From the NCBI RefSeq assembly GCF_002217395.1, contig NZ_MUHD01000001.1, positions 1 through 64,000 on the forward strand: a DNA stretch of 64,000 nt, in the 5' to 3' direction. Shown here piece after piece: positions 28,190-37,379 of the stretch; within the stretch, counting starts at the first letter, position 1, and the number at the start of each line of letters is the position of its first letter. Source of the DNA: Flavobacterium plurextorum. Its GTDB lineage: Bacteria; Bacteroidota; Bacteroidia; Flavobacteriales; Flavobacteriaceae. Position numbers and translations under genes: made by a program. Below the pieces are notes generated by a model. That model saw nothing but the letters and a program-made list of their open reading frames with translations, was not told the origin of the DNA and searched no databases.

Positions 28190-30013
28190 CTATTTGATAC
28201 TTAGCGCTTTTATAATTCGGCTGTAAATTTCGGTATTTTGATAAACACCCATAAAATTTTGTGCTCCTGCACCGTATGCAAAAACTGGAACCGGAACTGC
28301 TGTATGATCATTTGTACTGAAACTTCCATGCACATAACCTTTCTCAATACTTCCGTCGATTAACGAAAGTCCGCCGGTTTCATGATCAGCTGTTACAATT
28401 AATAATGTTTCGGGATTATTATCTACAAATTCCATTGCCTGCCCTACTAATTTATCAAAATCAAGCATTTCGCGAACTACATATTCTACATTGTTTCTGT
28501 GTCCACCGTAATCAATCTGTGCACCTTCTGCCATTATAAAAAATGGATTTTTTGATTTTAATAACGTACTTGTAGCTTTTGCAAAAGATTTAGTCAGGAA
28601 ATCTCCACGTCCGTCTTTCATAGAAACTACTGCAGCATCATCTAAAACAATAAATTTGCTGTTTTTAATTGTATCTAAACTGTTGAATTTATCTAAAAAA
28701 GTATATCCTCTTTCAGTCAATATTTTAGATAAATCTTTTCCATCCTTTCTAGATTTAAATTCATTTTTGCCGCCTCCAATTAAAATATCTGAAGGATTTG
28801 CTAAGAAATCATTTGCAATAGGTTCGTTGTAACTTCTTTCTGGCTGATGTGCATAAAATGCTGCCGGCGTTGCATCTGTAATATTTCCTGCAGAGATAAC
28901 AGCCGTTTTATAATTTCTCGCTGCTAATTGCTGTGTGATTAATTCTAATGGTTTTCCGTTTTCATCAACACTTATAAATCTATTATTGGTTTTATGTCCC
29001 GTTGCCATTGCAGTTGCTCCTGCAGCCGAATCTGTAATGTAACTATTTGAAGCTTTGGTGATAGAAAGCCCTTGTATTGGAATATTAAAAAGACTTAACT
29101 GCCCTTTATTCGCTGTATAACCTGCATAAATTTGCGTCAAACCCATTCCGTCACCAATTAAAAGAATCACGTTTTTGGGTTTCTTTTTAGTAAAAGCCGA
29201 AGTGTTTTTAGGAACGTAAGCTTGGTGAAATTCCGTATTTTGATAAAATGTTGATTTAATGTTATTGATAAAATGCGTCAATTCTGAAACATTATCTGTA
29301 CCAATAAAATCAACTTTTAAATTCATTAAAGTCATCCAAGTATTTACATTGTCCTGTGTTCCCCAGAATCTTATTTTTTTATTTTGGCTGTGTACTTTTT
29401 TTATTGTTGACTGAATTTTTTCTAAATCATCTTGTGTCAAAACACCTTTTCCATTCCAAACTGTGAACTCTTTCAAATCTTCACTGATCATTTCTACACG
29501 TGCCAATTGTTCGGCAGTATAATTTTCATTCAGTCTACCGTCAAAATAAATAAACTCTGGATAATTGGCATATTGTGATGGCAGCGGTCGGTTTCCTGAA
29601 ATTACGACTTTTATATTTTTATTTGAAATGATTTCTGGAAAAGCCTTTAATTGCTGCACGATTAATTTTAAAGTCGAATCGGCATCAGATTTTATATCGA
29701 TCATTAAAATTAATGGCATACCGCTTTGATAAACTTTCCCTTCTAAACTTTTTAATTTTGAAGATAACGGTTCTAGATATAAACTTTTAAGGGTATTGTG
29801 CATCACAATTTCTTTTGAAGTATGCGATACAAAGAGTTCATTGTTTACTAAAAAAACATCGGCTTCAATAACACCGGTTTCGTTAGAATACGCTCCATAA
29901 AATGGCAGTGCGCCGGCATAATCATTATGCGAATGTATGTTTGATGAACTGTATTCCTGTGCTTGAGCAAAGAGGAAAAAGGAAAGGCAAAAAAGGGTGA
30001 ATATTTTTTTCAT
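28190..30013 (-). CDS. Alkaline phosphatase fused to a glycerophosphodiesterase-like domain
   Basis: A 607-residue exported enzyme from the Met of MKKIFTLFCLSF, whose signal peptide ends LFAQAQ; a 33-codon extension upstream lacks export features and I reject it. Residues about 25-255 resemble PI-PLC/GDPD-type TIM barrels (HSHNDY, EADVFLVNNELFVSH), though with few of the acidic metal ligands visible. Residues about 275-605 are a PF00245 alkaline phosphatase: NVILLIGDGMG, the nucleophile Ser in ITDSAAGATAMATG, and ADHETGG. The pair could cut phosphodiesters and release phosphate. It is the last gene of a sigma-FecR-SusC-SusD locus, which points to uptake of organic phosphorus rather than a glycan. 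A pho-box was not recognised. Confidence 0.88.
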   Translation of the reverse strand: MKKIFTLFCLSFFLFAQAQEYSSSNIHSHNDYAGALPFYGAYSNETGVIEADVFLVNNELFVSHTSKEIVMHNTLKSLYLEPLSSKLKSLEGKVYQSGMPLILMIDIKSDADSTLKLIVQQLKAFPEIISNKNIKVVISGNRPLPSQYANYPEFIYFDGRLNENYTAEQLARVEMISEDLKEFTVWNGKGVLTQDDLEKIQSTIKKVHSQNKKIRFWGTQDNVNTWMTLMNLKVDFIGTDNVSELTHFINNIKSTFYQNTEFHQAYVPKNTSAFTKKKPKNVILLIGDGMGLTQIYAGYTANKGQLSLFNIPIQGLSITKASNSYITDSAAGATAMATGHKTNNRFISVDENGKPLELITQQLAARNYKTAVISAGNITDATPAAFYAHQPERSYNEPIANDFLANPSDILIGGGKNEFKSRKDGKDLSKILTERGYTFLDKFNSLDTIKNSKFIVLDDAAVVSMKDGRGDFLTKSFAKATSTLLKSKNPFFIMAEGAQIDYGGHRNNVEYVVREMLDFDKLVGQAMEFVDNNPETLLIVTADHETGGLSLIDGSIEKGYVHGSFSTNDHTAVPVPVFAYGAGAQNFMGVYQNTEIYSRIIKALSIK

Positions 30014-30127
30014 TGAAAATGTTTTTATTCCTTTAAAGTCGTAGGTAACTTTATTAGAAATTAAGTTGTTGTAATTTGAAAGCGCATTTTTTATATCTCC
30101 TGGGAATAACAAGTTTTACTTAAATAC

Positions 30128-30157
30128 AAACCAGTCTCTTTGGGAAAAGACTGGTTT
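30128..30157. terminator. Hairpin between susD and the phosphatase gene
   Basis: AAACCAGTCT (30128-30137) pairs with AGACTGGTTT (30148-30157). A second hairpin, ACTGCAG/CTGCAGT with a flanking A-tract, lies near 30190-30220. In the minus direction neither ends in a long T-tract, so they may only partly stop transcription between susD and the phosphatase gene. Confidence 0.5.
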
Positions 30158-30252
30158 ACACTATTTAAAATTTGATTGTACTTTTTTACAAACTGCAGAC
30201 TACACAACAAGCCTGCAGTGTAAAAAAAAACTAATCAAAATGAAACTACTAA

Positions 30253-31788
30253 TTACCAGCCTTGATTTTGGGTCAGTGCTCCTTTACTTACTGCGATTTC
30301 ATCTGGCGGTATTGGCCAAACATGGTGTATCGCAGGATTAAAATTACGTGCAGGATAAATTACACTTCCGTTATAATGGTGCAGCGGTTTTGCATAAGTT
30401 TCTTTTGCATCGCCCCAACGTACTAAATCGAAATGACGATCTGTCCATTCTCCGGCTAATTCACAACGTCTTTCCCTTTTTAAGTCAACCATTGTAGCTC
30501 CAGCGATATCTCCAAGTCCCGCACGATGACGAATCAAATTGATTTCTGTATCTGCATTTTGACCTTTCATTAATTTGGCTTCTGCAAGCATTAAAAGTAC
30601 ATCTGCATATCGTAAAAGCGGAACGTTAAGTGCCGTTGAAGGTTTATCTCCATTTGCATTTACATAACGAATATCAATTCCGCCCGATGTCGTTTTTGGA
30701 TAACTAAACGGCTCCATATATTTTTTAAACTGATAACCAGTTCTGTTACTAGAACTTACAATGTTTTTTCCTTCATTAAAAGTAACTACTTCTCCAAAAT
30801 AAGTGAATTTATCTCCTTTTTGTAAAATAGTTGCACTGCGTCTTTTATCTGTTGGAACATAAGTATCAAACAATTCTTTTGTTGGATAAAAATTTCCCCA
30901 TCCATTGTAAACTCCCCATCCTTTATCTTCCAAACAAACGCCTGGAAAAATAGAACCTAAAGAAGTATTTTCAGAACTTGAAGTCACTGACCAAATATAT
31001 TCTGTAGACCAGTTATTTTTAATTTTAAATACATCTTCAAAATTATCAAGCAGTTTGTGTTTACCGCTTGCAACAATCATATTGGCATATTTTATAGCGT
31101 TATCCCAATCTTTTGCATACAAATACGTACGAACTAAATAACCCCAAGCTGCTGTTTTGTGTGCACGCCCATAATTGTCTGGTGTTAATTCATTAAAATA
31201 AGGCAATAAATCTGCCGCTTTTATAAGATCTGCTGCAATGTAAGCGTAGTTTTCGGCTACATTTTTAGCGCGCGGCACATATACGTTCGTTGGATTTTCT
31301 CGGTCCTGAATTGGTATTCCTGCACGATCATCTCCGTAATGATAAGCCAATTCTAAATGCATTACGGCATGATTGAAATAAGCTTCACCCAACATTCCGT
31401 TTTTTGTTTTCTCATCCAAAGCAATATTCGGAATATTACGAATTACATCGTTACAACGTTTCATAACTTCATAATGCAGTCTCCAGATATCTTTTGTGTC
31501 AGATTCCGCTCCATCAACAATAAAGTTTTTTATACGTTCTGCGTTTTGTCTTGGTTTTGTTCCTATATCATCACTGGCATTGTTAAGCCAGAAAAAACCA
31601 CGACCGTACATATTATCATTAGAATACAAATCGTAAATCGCATTTACACCCGCTTTTGCATCTGCCGGAGTTTTCCAAAAATTTCCGCTTGACGGTGCTC
31701 CTTGCGGTACAAGATCAAGTTCGCTTTCGCAAGCTGAAGTGCTTACTAGCAGCACAAAACTTAATAATAAAAGACTTAAATTTTTCAT
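30253..31788 (-). CDS. SusD/RagB-family nutrient-binding lipoprotein
   Basis: A 511-residue lipoprotein; signal peptide ends VSTSAC with Cys20 as lipid anchor and ESELD following, a surface-export signal. The N-terminal SusD_RagB region (GNFWKTPADAKAGVNAIYDLY, about 35-60) and the C-terminal part with LLRYADVLLMLAEA, INLIRHRAGLG and ERRCELAGEWTDRHFDLVRW are canonical for the main SusD family, unlike the SusD-like_2 type of the other two loci. It ends NQGW. It follows susC by 19 bases. With an alkaline phosphatase downstream its ligand may be a phosphorylated compound; glycan binding remains possible. Confidence 0.92.
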   Translation of the reverse strand: MKNLSLLLLSFVLLVSTSACESELDLVPQGAPSSGNFWKTPADAKAGVNAIYDLYSNDNMYGRGFFWLNNASDDIGTKPRQNAERIKNFIVDGAESDTKDIWRLHYEVMKRCNDVIRNIPNIALDEKTKNGMLGEAYFNHAVMHLELAYHYGDDRAGIPIQDRENPTNVYVPRAKNVAENYAYIAADLIKAADLLPYFNELTPDNYGRAHKTAAWGYLVRTYLYAKDWDNAIKYANMIVASGKHKLLDNFEDVFKIKNNWSTEYIWSVTSSSENTSLGSIFPGVCLEDKGWGVYNGWGNFYPTKELFDTYVPTDKRRSATILQKGDKFTYFGEVVTFNEGKNIVSSSNRTGYQFKKYMEPFSYPKTTSGGIDIRYVNANGDKPSTALNVPLLRYADVLLMLAEAKLMKGQNADTEINLIRHRAGLGDIAGATMVDLKRERRCELAGEWTDRHFDLVRWGDAKETYAKPLHHYNGSVIYPARNFNPAIHHVWPIPPDEIAVSKGALTQNQGW

Positions 31789-31807
31789 TTTGTTATTTTT
31801 ATTTTTT

Positions 31808-34800
31808 TTAAAAAGTAGCGTTTAGACCAGTCATGTAAATTCGAGAAAGTGGATATTTCCCTAAGTCCATTCCGAAATTTCTAAGTCCAACTTCTGGATC
31901 CATTCCTGAATAGTTTGTAATTGTAAATAAGTTTTGTCCTGAAACAAAGAATCTTAGTTTAGCTTTTCCGTTTAACCAATTTTCTTTGATTGTATAACCA
32001 ATAGAAAGGTTTCTTAGTCTTAAGAAAGAAGCATCTTCAACATAAAAATCAGAAATACGACCGAAATTATTGTTATTGTCTGTCGATGACAATACTGGTA
32101 TATTGGTGTCTGTATTAGTTGGTGACCAAGCATTTTTAGATTCCGCTAATAAATTGTAACCTGGGAAAGAACCGTTTAAACCTGTATGTTTTACAGCATT
32201 GAAAACACTATTTCCGGCAGCTCCGCTTAAAAAGATATTCATATCGAAACCTTTATATCTAAAGTTGGTGTTTAAACTGAAAGTAGTTTTAGGAAACGGA
32301 CTTCCAAGCACTACTCTATCGCTGTTATTAATTACTCCGTCGCCGTTTACATCTTTAAATTTCATATCGCCGGCAACAGCATTTGGCTGATAAGCAACAT
32401 TGTTAGAATTTACATACGCTTTTGCTTCGGCATTACTTTGAAATAATCCGTCCGTAGCATATCCGTAAAATGCACCAACCGGACTTCCTACTTGATAAAT
32501 ATTCGCCAAAGGCAAACTACGAACTCGGCTTAAGTTTAAAGGTTCCAGAGAAGTTAAATCATCTTTAATAGAAACAATTTTATTACTTAAAAATGCTGCA
32601 TTTGCTGTAATATCAAATTTAAATTCTCCTCTTGTTTTTTGATAAGTCAAACTTGCTTCGATACCTTTGTTTTCAACATCTCCAGAGTTTACAATTCTTC
32701 CTAACGGAGTTCCTGAAACACCCGGCAGCTGATCGCGAACTAACATGTCTTTGTTTGTTTTTACGTAAGCATCAACAGATCCTAATAAGGTATTATTGAA
32801 CATGGTGAAATCTAAACCTAAGTTGGTTTGCTCTGAGCTTTCCCATCTTAAATTTGGGTTTGATAATTCGCTTTCGGCATAACCGTAATTAATAGTTGGA
32901 GTTGCTCCTATTAAAGCTTGAGTCTGCGTTAAAGGCACACTAAACTGATATGGTCCAAGGTTTCCTAAATTTCCAATTTGTCCCCAGCTTGCACGTAATT
33001 TTAAGTTGCTCACAGTTGAACTGATACCTTTCATAAATCCTTCTTCAGATATTAACCATCCTGCAGAAACTGACGGATATACTTTCCAACGGTTTTCTGA
33101 TAATAGTTTTGAAGTTCCGTCACGACGAACGATTCCTGAGATTAAGTATTTTTGATTGAAGTCGTAATTAATCCTTCCCACATAAGATGAGATAATTTCA
33201 TCAGATAAACCTGCTCCCGTTTGTTGAATTAATTTTGCATTTAGCAAATAACGTTGTGATGGATCTTCGCTGTCAAAACCTGTTCCTTCAACGGTATAAA
33301 AATCTCTTTTTGTTTCTTGATACGTATATCCTGCTAAAGCTTTAAGATTGTGTTTTCCAAATGATTTTTCGTAAGAAACAGTTTGCTCACTTAGTAAATC
33401 AGTTGTCGTAGCTGCTTTTTTTGTCAAACGGTTAAAGTCGAAGATCTTTCCTGGTTCTGTAATTTTTGTCGAAAAATCAGTTGCGTTATCTTGAATTCTA
33501 GTATAACCCCAATTCGATTTAACTTTTAAACCTGGTACAATTTCCCATTCTGCATAAGGATTTATCAAAATTGTAGAAACAGGATTTCTGTTGTCTAGTC
33601 TTTTTAAATAAGCTACAGGGTTTATAACGTCTCCGTAAGAACCAATATATTTTTCTGGAACTCCTCCAAATTGTCCAGAACCGTCTTCCCTATAAATCGT
33701 TGCATTTGGCGGATAAAATACTGCTGCCAAAATAGCTCCTGTATAAGCATTTGCTGTATTAGCCGTTTGCCCATCTGTTAATGAATAGGATAAATTTTCT
33801 CCAATTGTAAAATTATCCGCCAGTTTAAAAGATGTATTTGCTCTAACAGTATAACGTTCTCCGTAGGTATTTAGTAAAACACCTTCATTTTTTCTATAAC
33901 TTCCTGAAAGAAAGAAATTTGATTTTTCTGTTTTTCCATTGATAGAAAGTGACAGATCTTGAATTTCTCCTGTACGGAAAATTTCGTCCATCCAGTTTGT
34001 TTTTGTCGTCCTTGCTGTTGGTTCAAAAGCAGGATCAAAAGCAGGAATTCTAGGTAAACCAGCATTATCTCTAGCAGTATTCATAGCATCTGCATATTCT
34101 GCAGCATTTAAAACGTCCAGTTTTTTAGCCACATTCTGAAAACCTCCCTGATAATTTACATTCACATTAATACGATCTGAAATTCCTTTTTTAGAGGTAA
34201 TTAAGATTACACCTCCAGATGCTCTTGCACCATAAATCGCTGCCGAAGCGGCATCTTTCAAAACACTGATCGAAGCAATATCATTTGGATTTAACGTATT
34301 TAATGATCCGCTGTAAATAATTCCGTCCAAAACAATTAAAGGAGTTTCAGCGTTCAAAGAACCAATTCCACGAATATTAATTGTTGGTGAAGCTGTTGGA
34401 TCACCTCCATCATTAATAACGGTAACACCGGCAACAGTTCCTTGTAATAATTCAGCAGCATTATTGTACGTTCTGCTTGAAGTTTCTTTCATCGAAACTG
34501 AGCCTACTGCTCCAAGAACTTCTTTCTTTTTAACACTTCCATATCCCATTACAACTACTTCCTGAAGCTGTTTTACATCAGCCGCTAATTTTACTATAAT
34601 GGTTTCACTTTTGGTTACTTTAACTTCTTTATTGATGTAACCAACGTATGAAAAGACTAATAAAGCTTCAGCTGCATTAATTTCCATTTTAAAAGTTCCG
34701 TCAAAATCTGTTGTTGCTGCTGCACTTGAATTTTTATCTTTAATTCCCACACCCGGTAATGGCATATTATCGTCTCCGCTGAAAACTGTTCCAGAAACAA

Positions 34801-35194
34801 TAATTTTATTTTGATCTACAGCTGCCGTTTTTTGTGTTTTCTTGATAACAATATTGTTGTTTACAATTTCATATCTAAGTAAAAAATTACTGCAGATTTT
34901 ATCTAATGCTTGCTCTAGTGTAACATTAGAAAGTTTTAAACTAATTTTTTGATTGGTATTAATTTGATTGCTTTCGTACATAAAATGTACATCGACTTGA
35001 TTTTCAATTTTTTGAAAAACATTTTTTATACTTTCATTTTCTACCTTTAATGTTACTCTTTTATTTGTATTGTTATTGTCTGCATTTGCTGTAAAACCTG
35101 CAAAAAACAAGGCAATAAGCAGGATTGCTTTTAACCAAGCGGTTTTTATAATACTTTGAAACTTTACGACGCATCGCATTCGTTTTTCATTCAT
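31808..35194 (-). CDS. SusC/RagA TonB-dependent transporter with STN domain
   Basis: A 1128-residue outer-membrane transporter. A hydrophobic export segment (about residues 17-38, ending TANAD) is followed by an STN domain (about 45-118; RVTLKVENESIKNVFQKIE), a carboxypeptidase-regulatory-like domain (about 130-215), a plug (VVMGYGSVKKKEVLGAVGSV, VLKDAASAAIYGARASGG) and the barrel, ending RIYMTGLNATF. The STN domain links it to the fecR gene 83 bases upstream. It forms a SusCD pair with the next gene. The first ATG of the frame is plausible although the n-region is long and basic (MNEKRMRCVVKF). Confidence 0.93.
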   Translation of the reverse strand: MNEKRMRCVVKFQSIIKTAWLKAILLIALFFAGFTANADNNNTNKRVTLKVENESIKNVFQKIENQVDVHFMYESNQINTNQKISLKLSNVTLEQALDKICSNFLLRYEIVNNNIVIKKTQKTAAVDQNKIIVSGTVFSGDDNMPLPGVGIKDKNSSAAATTDFDGTFKMEINAAEALLVFSYVGYINKEVKVTKSETIIVKLAADVKQLQEVVVMGYGSVKKKEVLGAVGSVSMKETSSRTYNNAAELLQGTVAGVTVINDGGDPTASPTINIRGIGSLNAETPLIVLDGIIYSGSLNTLNPNDIASISVLKDAASAAIYGARASGGVILITSKKGISDRINVNVNYQGGFQNVAKKLDVLNAAEYADAMNTARDNAGLPRIPAFDPAFEPTARTTKTNWMDEIFRTGEIQDLSLSINGKTEKSNFFLSGSYRKNEGVLLNTYGERYTVRANTSFKLADNFTIGENLSYSLTDGQTANTANAYTGAILAAVFYPPNATIYREDGSGQFGGVPEKYIGSYGDVINPVAYLKRLDNRNPVSTILINPYAEWEIVPGLKVKSNWGYTRIQDNATDFSTKITEPGKIFDFNRLTKKAATTTDLLSEQTVSYEKSFGKHNLKALAGYTYQETKRDFYTVEGTGFDSEDPSQRYLLNAKLIQQTGAGLSDEIISSYVGRINYDFNQKYLISGIVRRDGTSKLLSENRWKVYPSVSAGWLISEEGFMKGISSTVSNLKLRASWGQIGNLGNLGPYQFSVPLTQTQALIGATPTINYGYAESELSNPNLRWESSEQTNLGLDFTMFNNTLLGSVDAYVKTNKDMLVRDQLPGVSGTPLGRIVNSGDVENKGIEASLTYQKTRGEFKFDITANAAFLSNKIVSIKDDLTSLEPLNLSRVRSLPLANIYQVGSPVGAFYGYATDGLFQSNAEAKAYVNSNNVAYQPNAVAGDMKFKDVNGDGVINNSDRVVLGSPFPKTTFSLNTNFRYKGFDMNIFLSGAAGNSVFNAVKHTGLNGSFPGYNLLAESKNAWSPTNTDTNIPVLSSTDNNNNFGRISDFYVEDASFLRLRNLSIGYTIKENWLNGKAKLRFFVSGQNLFTITNYSGMDPEVGLRNFGMDLGKYPLSRIYMTGLNATF

Positions 35195-35277
35195 GACTTG
35201 TTGTTTTAGTTGTTTTTGGATTTTTTGTTTCTACGTAGTTTATTTTTAAATCTGATTATTAGTCAGACATTTTCTTT

Positions 35278-36201
35278 TTATTCGATCTTATATACTCCAG
35301 ATTCTACTTTGTATTCGGCATTTATAATATTGCACACTAATGCCATTACTTCATTTGCTGAAAGCTCTTTGAAATAACCGTTTATCTTAAGTGTATTTAG
35401 ATTCTTGTTTTTAACTTCTATCGGAATATTATAATTCCTATTTATGGTTGCAATAACTTCAGGTAAAGGCGTTTCTTCAAAAACCATTATGTTTTTTCGC
35501 CATAACGAAATCGTATTTACGGGCACATCTTTAAAAGCTTGCAGTTTGTTGCTTTTTGATTTAAAAATCCCTTTTTGTCCTGGAGTTACATAAACATTTT
35601 CATCTGTAATGGTCGATTTCACATTTACTCTTCCGGTTAAAACTGCAACTTCCTGCGTAGTGTGATCTGGATATGCTTGAACATTGAAACTGGTTCCGAG
35701 TACTTTTGTATCCATTTTATTAGTATGAATTATAAATGGATGTTCTTTGTCTTTTGCTACATCAAAAAAAGCTTCGCCTGTTAAGTAAACTTCACGTGTG
35801 TCTCCATTAAATTCTGTTGGATATTTTAAGAGACTTCCTGCATTCAGCCATATTTGAGTTCCGTCTGCCAAAGTTATTTTAGCACGTTCACCCAACTTTG
35901 TAGCATATTGTTTGGTTTCTCCGTTTGATTTTGAGGTGTAATAAAAAAAACTAGATATACTTATTAATAAGGTTAATGACGCTGCAATTGCCCAGTTTCT
36001 ATTTTGAAGTGAAATTACTTTTGGCGTTTTCTTAATTTGTCTTAATTCTCTTTTTAACTTAGAACGATCTGATACAATAAGTTCATTTTCTTCAGATAAA
36101 TTCTCTGGATGGTCGTACCAATTGTTCCATAATTCCTCTCCTTTTATAGATGGTTTTCCTTTTAAAAACTGTTTTATATCTTGATGTAATTTTTCAGGCA
36201 T
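35278..36201 (-). CDS. FecR-family anti-sigma factor
   Basis: A 307-residue regulator. Residues 1-72 are cytoplasmic, about 73-92 a membrane span (WAIAASLTLLISISSFFYY), then the periplasmic FecR domain (about 103-200; ERAKITLADGTQIWLNAGS, FFDVAKDKEHPF, VLGTSFNVQAYPD) and DUF4974 (about 230-307; MVFEETPLPEVIATINRNYN). It partners the sigma factor upstream and the STN domain downstream. A roughly 60-bp promoter-like sequence before it also occurs before the sigma gene, suggesting both are read from the same kind of promoter. Confidence 0.93.
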   Translation of the reverse strand: MPEKLHQDIKQFLKGKPSIKGEELWNNWYDHPENLSEENELIVSDRSKLKRELRQIKKTPKVISLQNRNWAIAASLTLLISISSFFYYTSKSNGETKQYATKLGERAKITLADGTQIWLNAGSLLKYPTEFNGDTREVYLTGEAFFDVAKDKEHPFIIHTNKMDTKVLGTSFNVQAYPDHTTQEVAVLTGRVNVKSTITDENVYVTPGQKGIFKSKSNKLQAFKDVPVNTISLWRKNIMVFEETPLPEVIATINRNYNIPIEVKNKNLNTLKINGYFKELSANEVMALVCNIINAEYKVESGVYKIE

Positions 36202-36218
36202 TATAATGTCTTTGTCTC

Positions 36219-36280
36219 TTTAATAGTATGTCTTTGAAATAGAAATTTCGGGTAGGCGCTTTAGGTTACGCTTCTGTTAA
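36219..36280 (-). promoter_or_regulatory. Duplicated promoter-like element before fecR
   Basis: On the minus strand: GTAACC, then 17 bases containing CCTACCC, then TTTCTA, then AGACATA and A+T. The same order and spacing recurs at 36987-37049 before the sigma gene. GTAAC-N17-TTTCTA resembles an ECF-type -35/-10 pair more than a housekeeping promoter, so autoregulation by the locus's own sigma factor is likely. Confidence 0.5.
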
Positions 36281-36313
36281 GAAAATCTAAGTTTGTTAAT
36301 GGTTAGAAAATCT

Positions 36314-36871
36314 TCAGTTGAACTCTCCTAAATAGGAACGCATGAATTTCAATGCATACGTAATATGATATTTTACGGTATCAATCGACACGTTGAGTTC
36401 GTCGGCAATTTCTTTGTTGGAATAGTTTTTTATTCGGCTTAGAATAAAAACTTCTTTAGATTTTTTTGGAAGCAGTGCTGCGGCTTTATCTACTGCTTGC
36501 TGTAATTCGTCGTAGTAAATCGAATCTTCAGTTGTATTGTTACTGTTGTACAAATTGGCACTGCTGTCTACAACTTCTTTTATATATTGATCTGTTATAG
36601 TATGCGATTTTATATAATCTAAAGTCATGTATCGAACTGAAGTATAGATATATGCTGCAAATTTCTTTTGAATCAATAAGGTTTTGCGACGCTCCCAAAT
36701 AGTGGTAAAAACTTCTTGAACGATTTCTTCTGAAATAGGGATTGATTTCATTCTGATATAAACAAACCGAACCAGTAAATCGCGATATCGAAAATACAAT
36801 TCATCAAACGCTTTGTCTTTTCCTTGTTTCAATAAATCAACAAGTTCTTCATCAGTAAACTTTTTATACAT
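36314..36871 (-). CDS. ECF RNA polymerase sigma factor (FecI-like)
   Basis: A 185-residue sigma factor from the Met of MYKKFTDEELVDLLKQG; the frame continues 28 codons upstream but those residues have no family match. Region 2 covers about 20-90 (FDELYFRYRDLLVRFVYIRM, EEIVQEVFTTIWERR) and region 4 about 120-180 (AALLPKKSKEVFILSRIKN, SNKEIADELNVSIDTVKYHI). It precedes its anti-sigma gene by about 110 bases and heads the phosphatase SusCD locus. Confidence 0.92.
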   Translation of the reverse strand: MYKKFTDEELVDLLKQGKDKAFDELYFRYRDLLVRFVYIRMKSIPISEEIVQEVFTTIWERRKTLLIQKKFAAYIYTSVRYMTLDYIKSHTITDQYIKEVVDSSANLYNSNNTTEDSIYYDELQQAVDKAAALLPKKSKEVFILSRIKNYSNKEIADELNVSIDTVKYHITYALKFMRSYLGEFN

Positions 36872-36986
36872 AACCATTCGTTTTTGCATTATCAGCCAAA
36901 TAAAAATGGTTTCTACAGACGCTAAACTGAATTGTTTTTTGGAGAAGTATTCCAATTTTTAAAAATGACATATACTACAGTATTTT

Positions 36987-37049
36987 GTTTTATAATATGT
37001 CTGTAAAATTAGAAACGAGGGTAGGTCGACAAGGTTACGGTTATATTAA
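36987..37049 (-). promoter_or_regulatory. Duplicated promoter-like element before the sigma gene
   Basis: Second copy of the element at 36219-36280: GTAACC, 17 bases containing CCTACCC, TTTCTAA, then AGACATA. The two copies agree in GGGTAGG and GGTTACG (as read on the + strand) with the same seven-base spacing between them, while the spacer itself differs. Conserved blocks with a free spacer argue for a protein-binding site rather than a passive duplication. Confidence 0.5.
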
Positions 37050-37150
37050 TAAAACAACCTGATTATAAAACATTGTATTAACATTTGATATTCTAAATGT
37101 TAGTTGATGAAGAAATGGAAAATATAAAGATGCCGCATTTTTCCAAAAAA

Positions 37151-37176
37151 AAAGTATTGTCTTACAAGACAATACT
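37151..37176 (-). terminator. Third of three stacked terminators
   Basis: AGTATTGTCT (37153-37162) pairs with AGACAATACT (37167-37176) and, read on the minus strand, runs into a nine-base T-tract. Distal member of a series of three. Confidence 0.8.
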
Positions 37177-37204
37177 GTATTAGGTTACTTTAGATAAAAC
37201 AAAA

Positions 37205-37227
37205 AAGAAGATTGTGCTTTAATCTTC
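37205..37227 (-). terminator. Second of three stacked terminators
   Basis: GAAGATT (37207-37213) pairs with AATCTTC (37221-37227), followed on the minus strand by six T residues. Weaker than its neighbours. Confidence 0.6.
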
Positions 37228-37271
37228 ATTAAATTACTGAAATTCACTTGTATATTCAGAATTCATATAAC

Positions 37272-37303
37272 AAAAAATTCCCCTAAGATTAGGGGAATTT
37301 TTA
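37272..37303. terminator. First of three stacked terminators
   Basis: AAAAATTCCCCT (37273-37284) pairs with AGGGGAATTTTT (37291-37302), T-rich on both strands. It lies 77 bases past the stop of the 169-residue secreted protein and is the main terminator of the fibre cluster. Confidence 0.85.
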
Positions 37304-37379
37304 CTATTTAAATTGACTTTTTTATGGATAAAATTATAGTGCAAAAATTACAACAAGTGCTATATAATTTTATTCTTTT

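Noticed and set aside
30014-30112. Longer N-terminus for the alkaline phosphatase
   Set aside because: The 33 extra residues are hydrophilic and precede a complete signal peptide.
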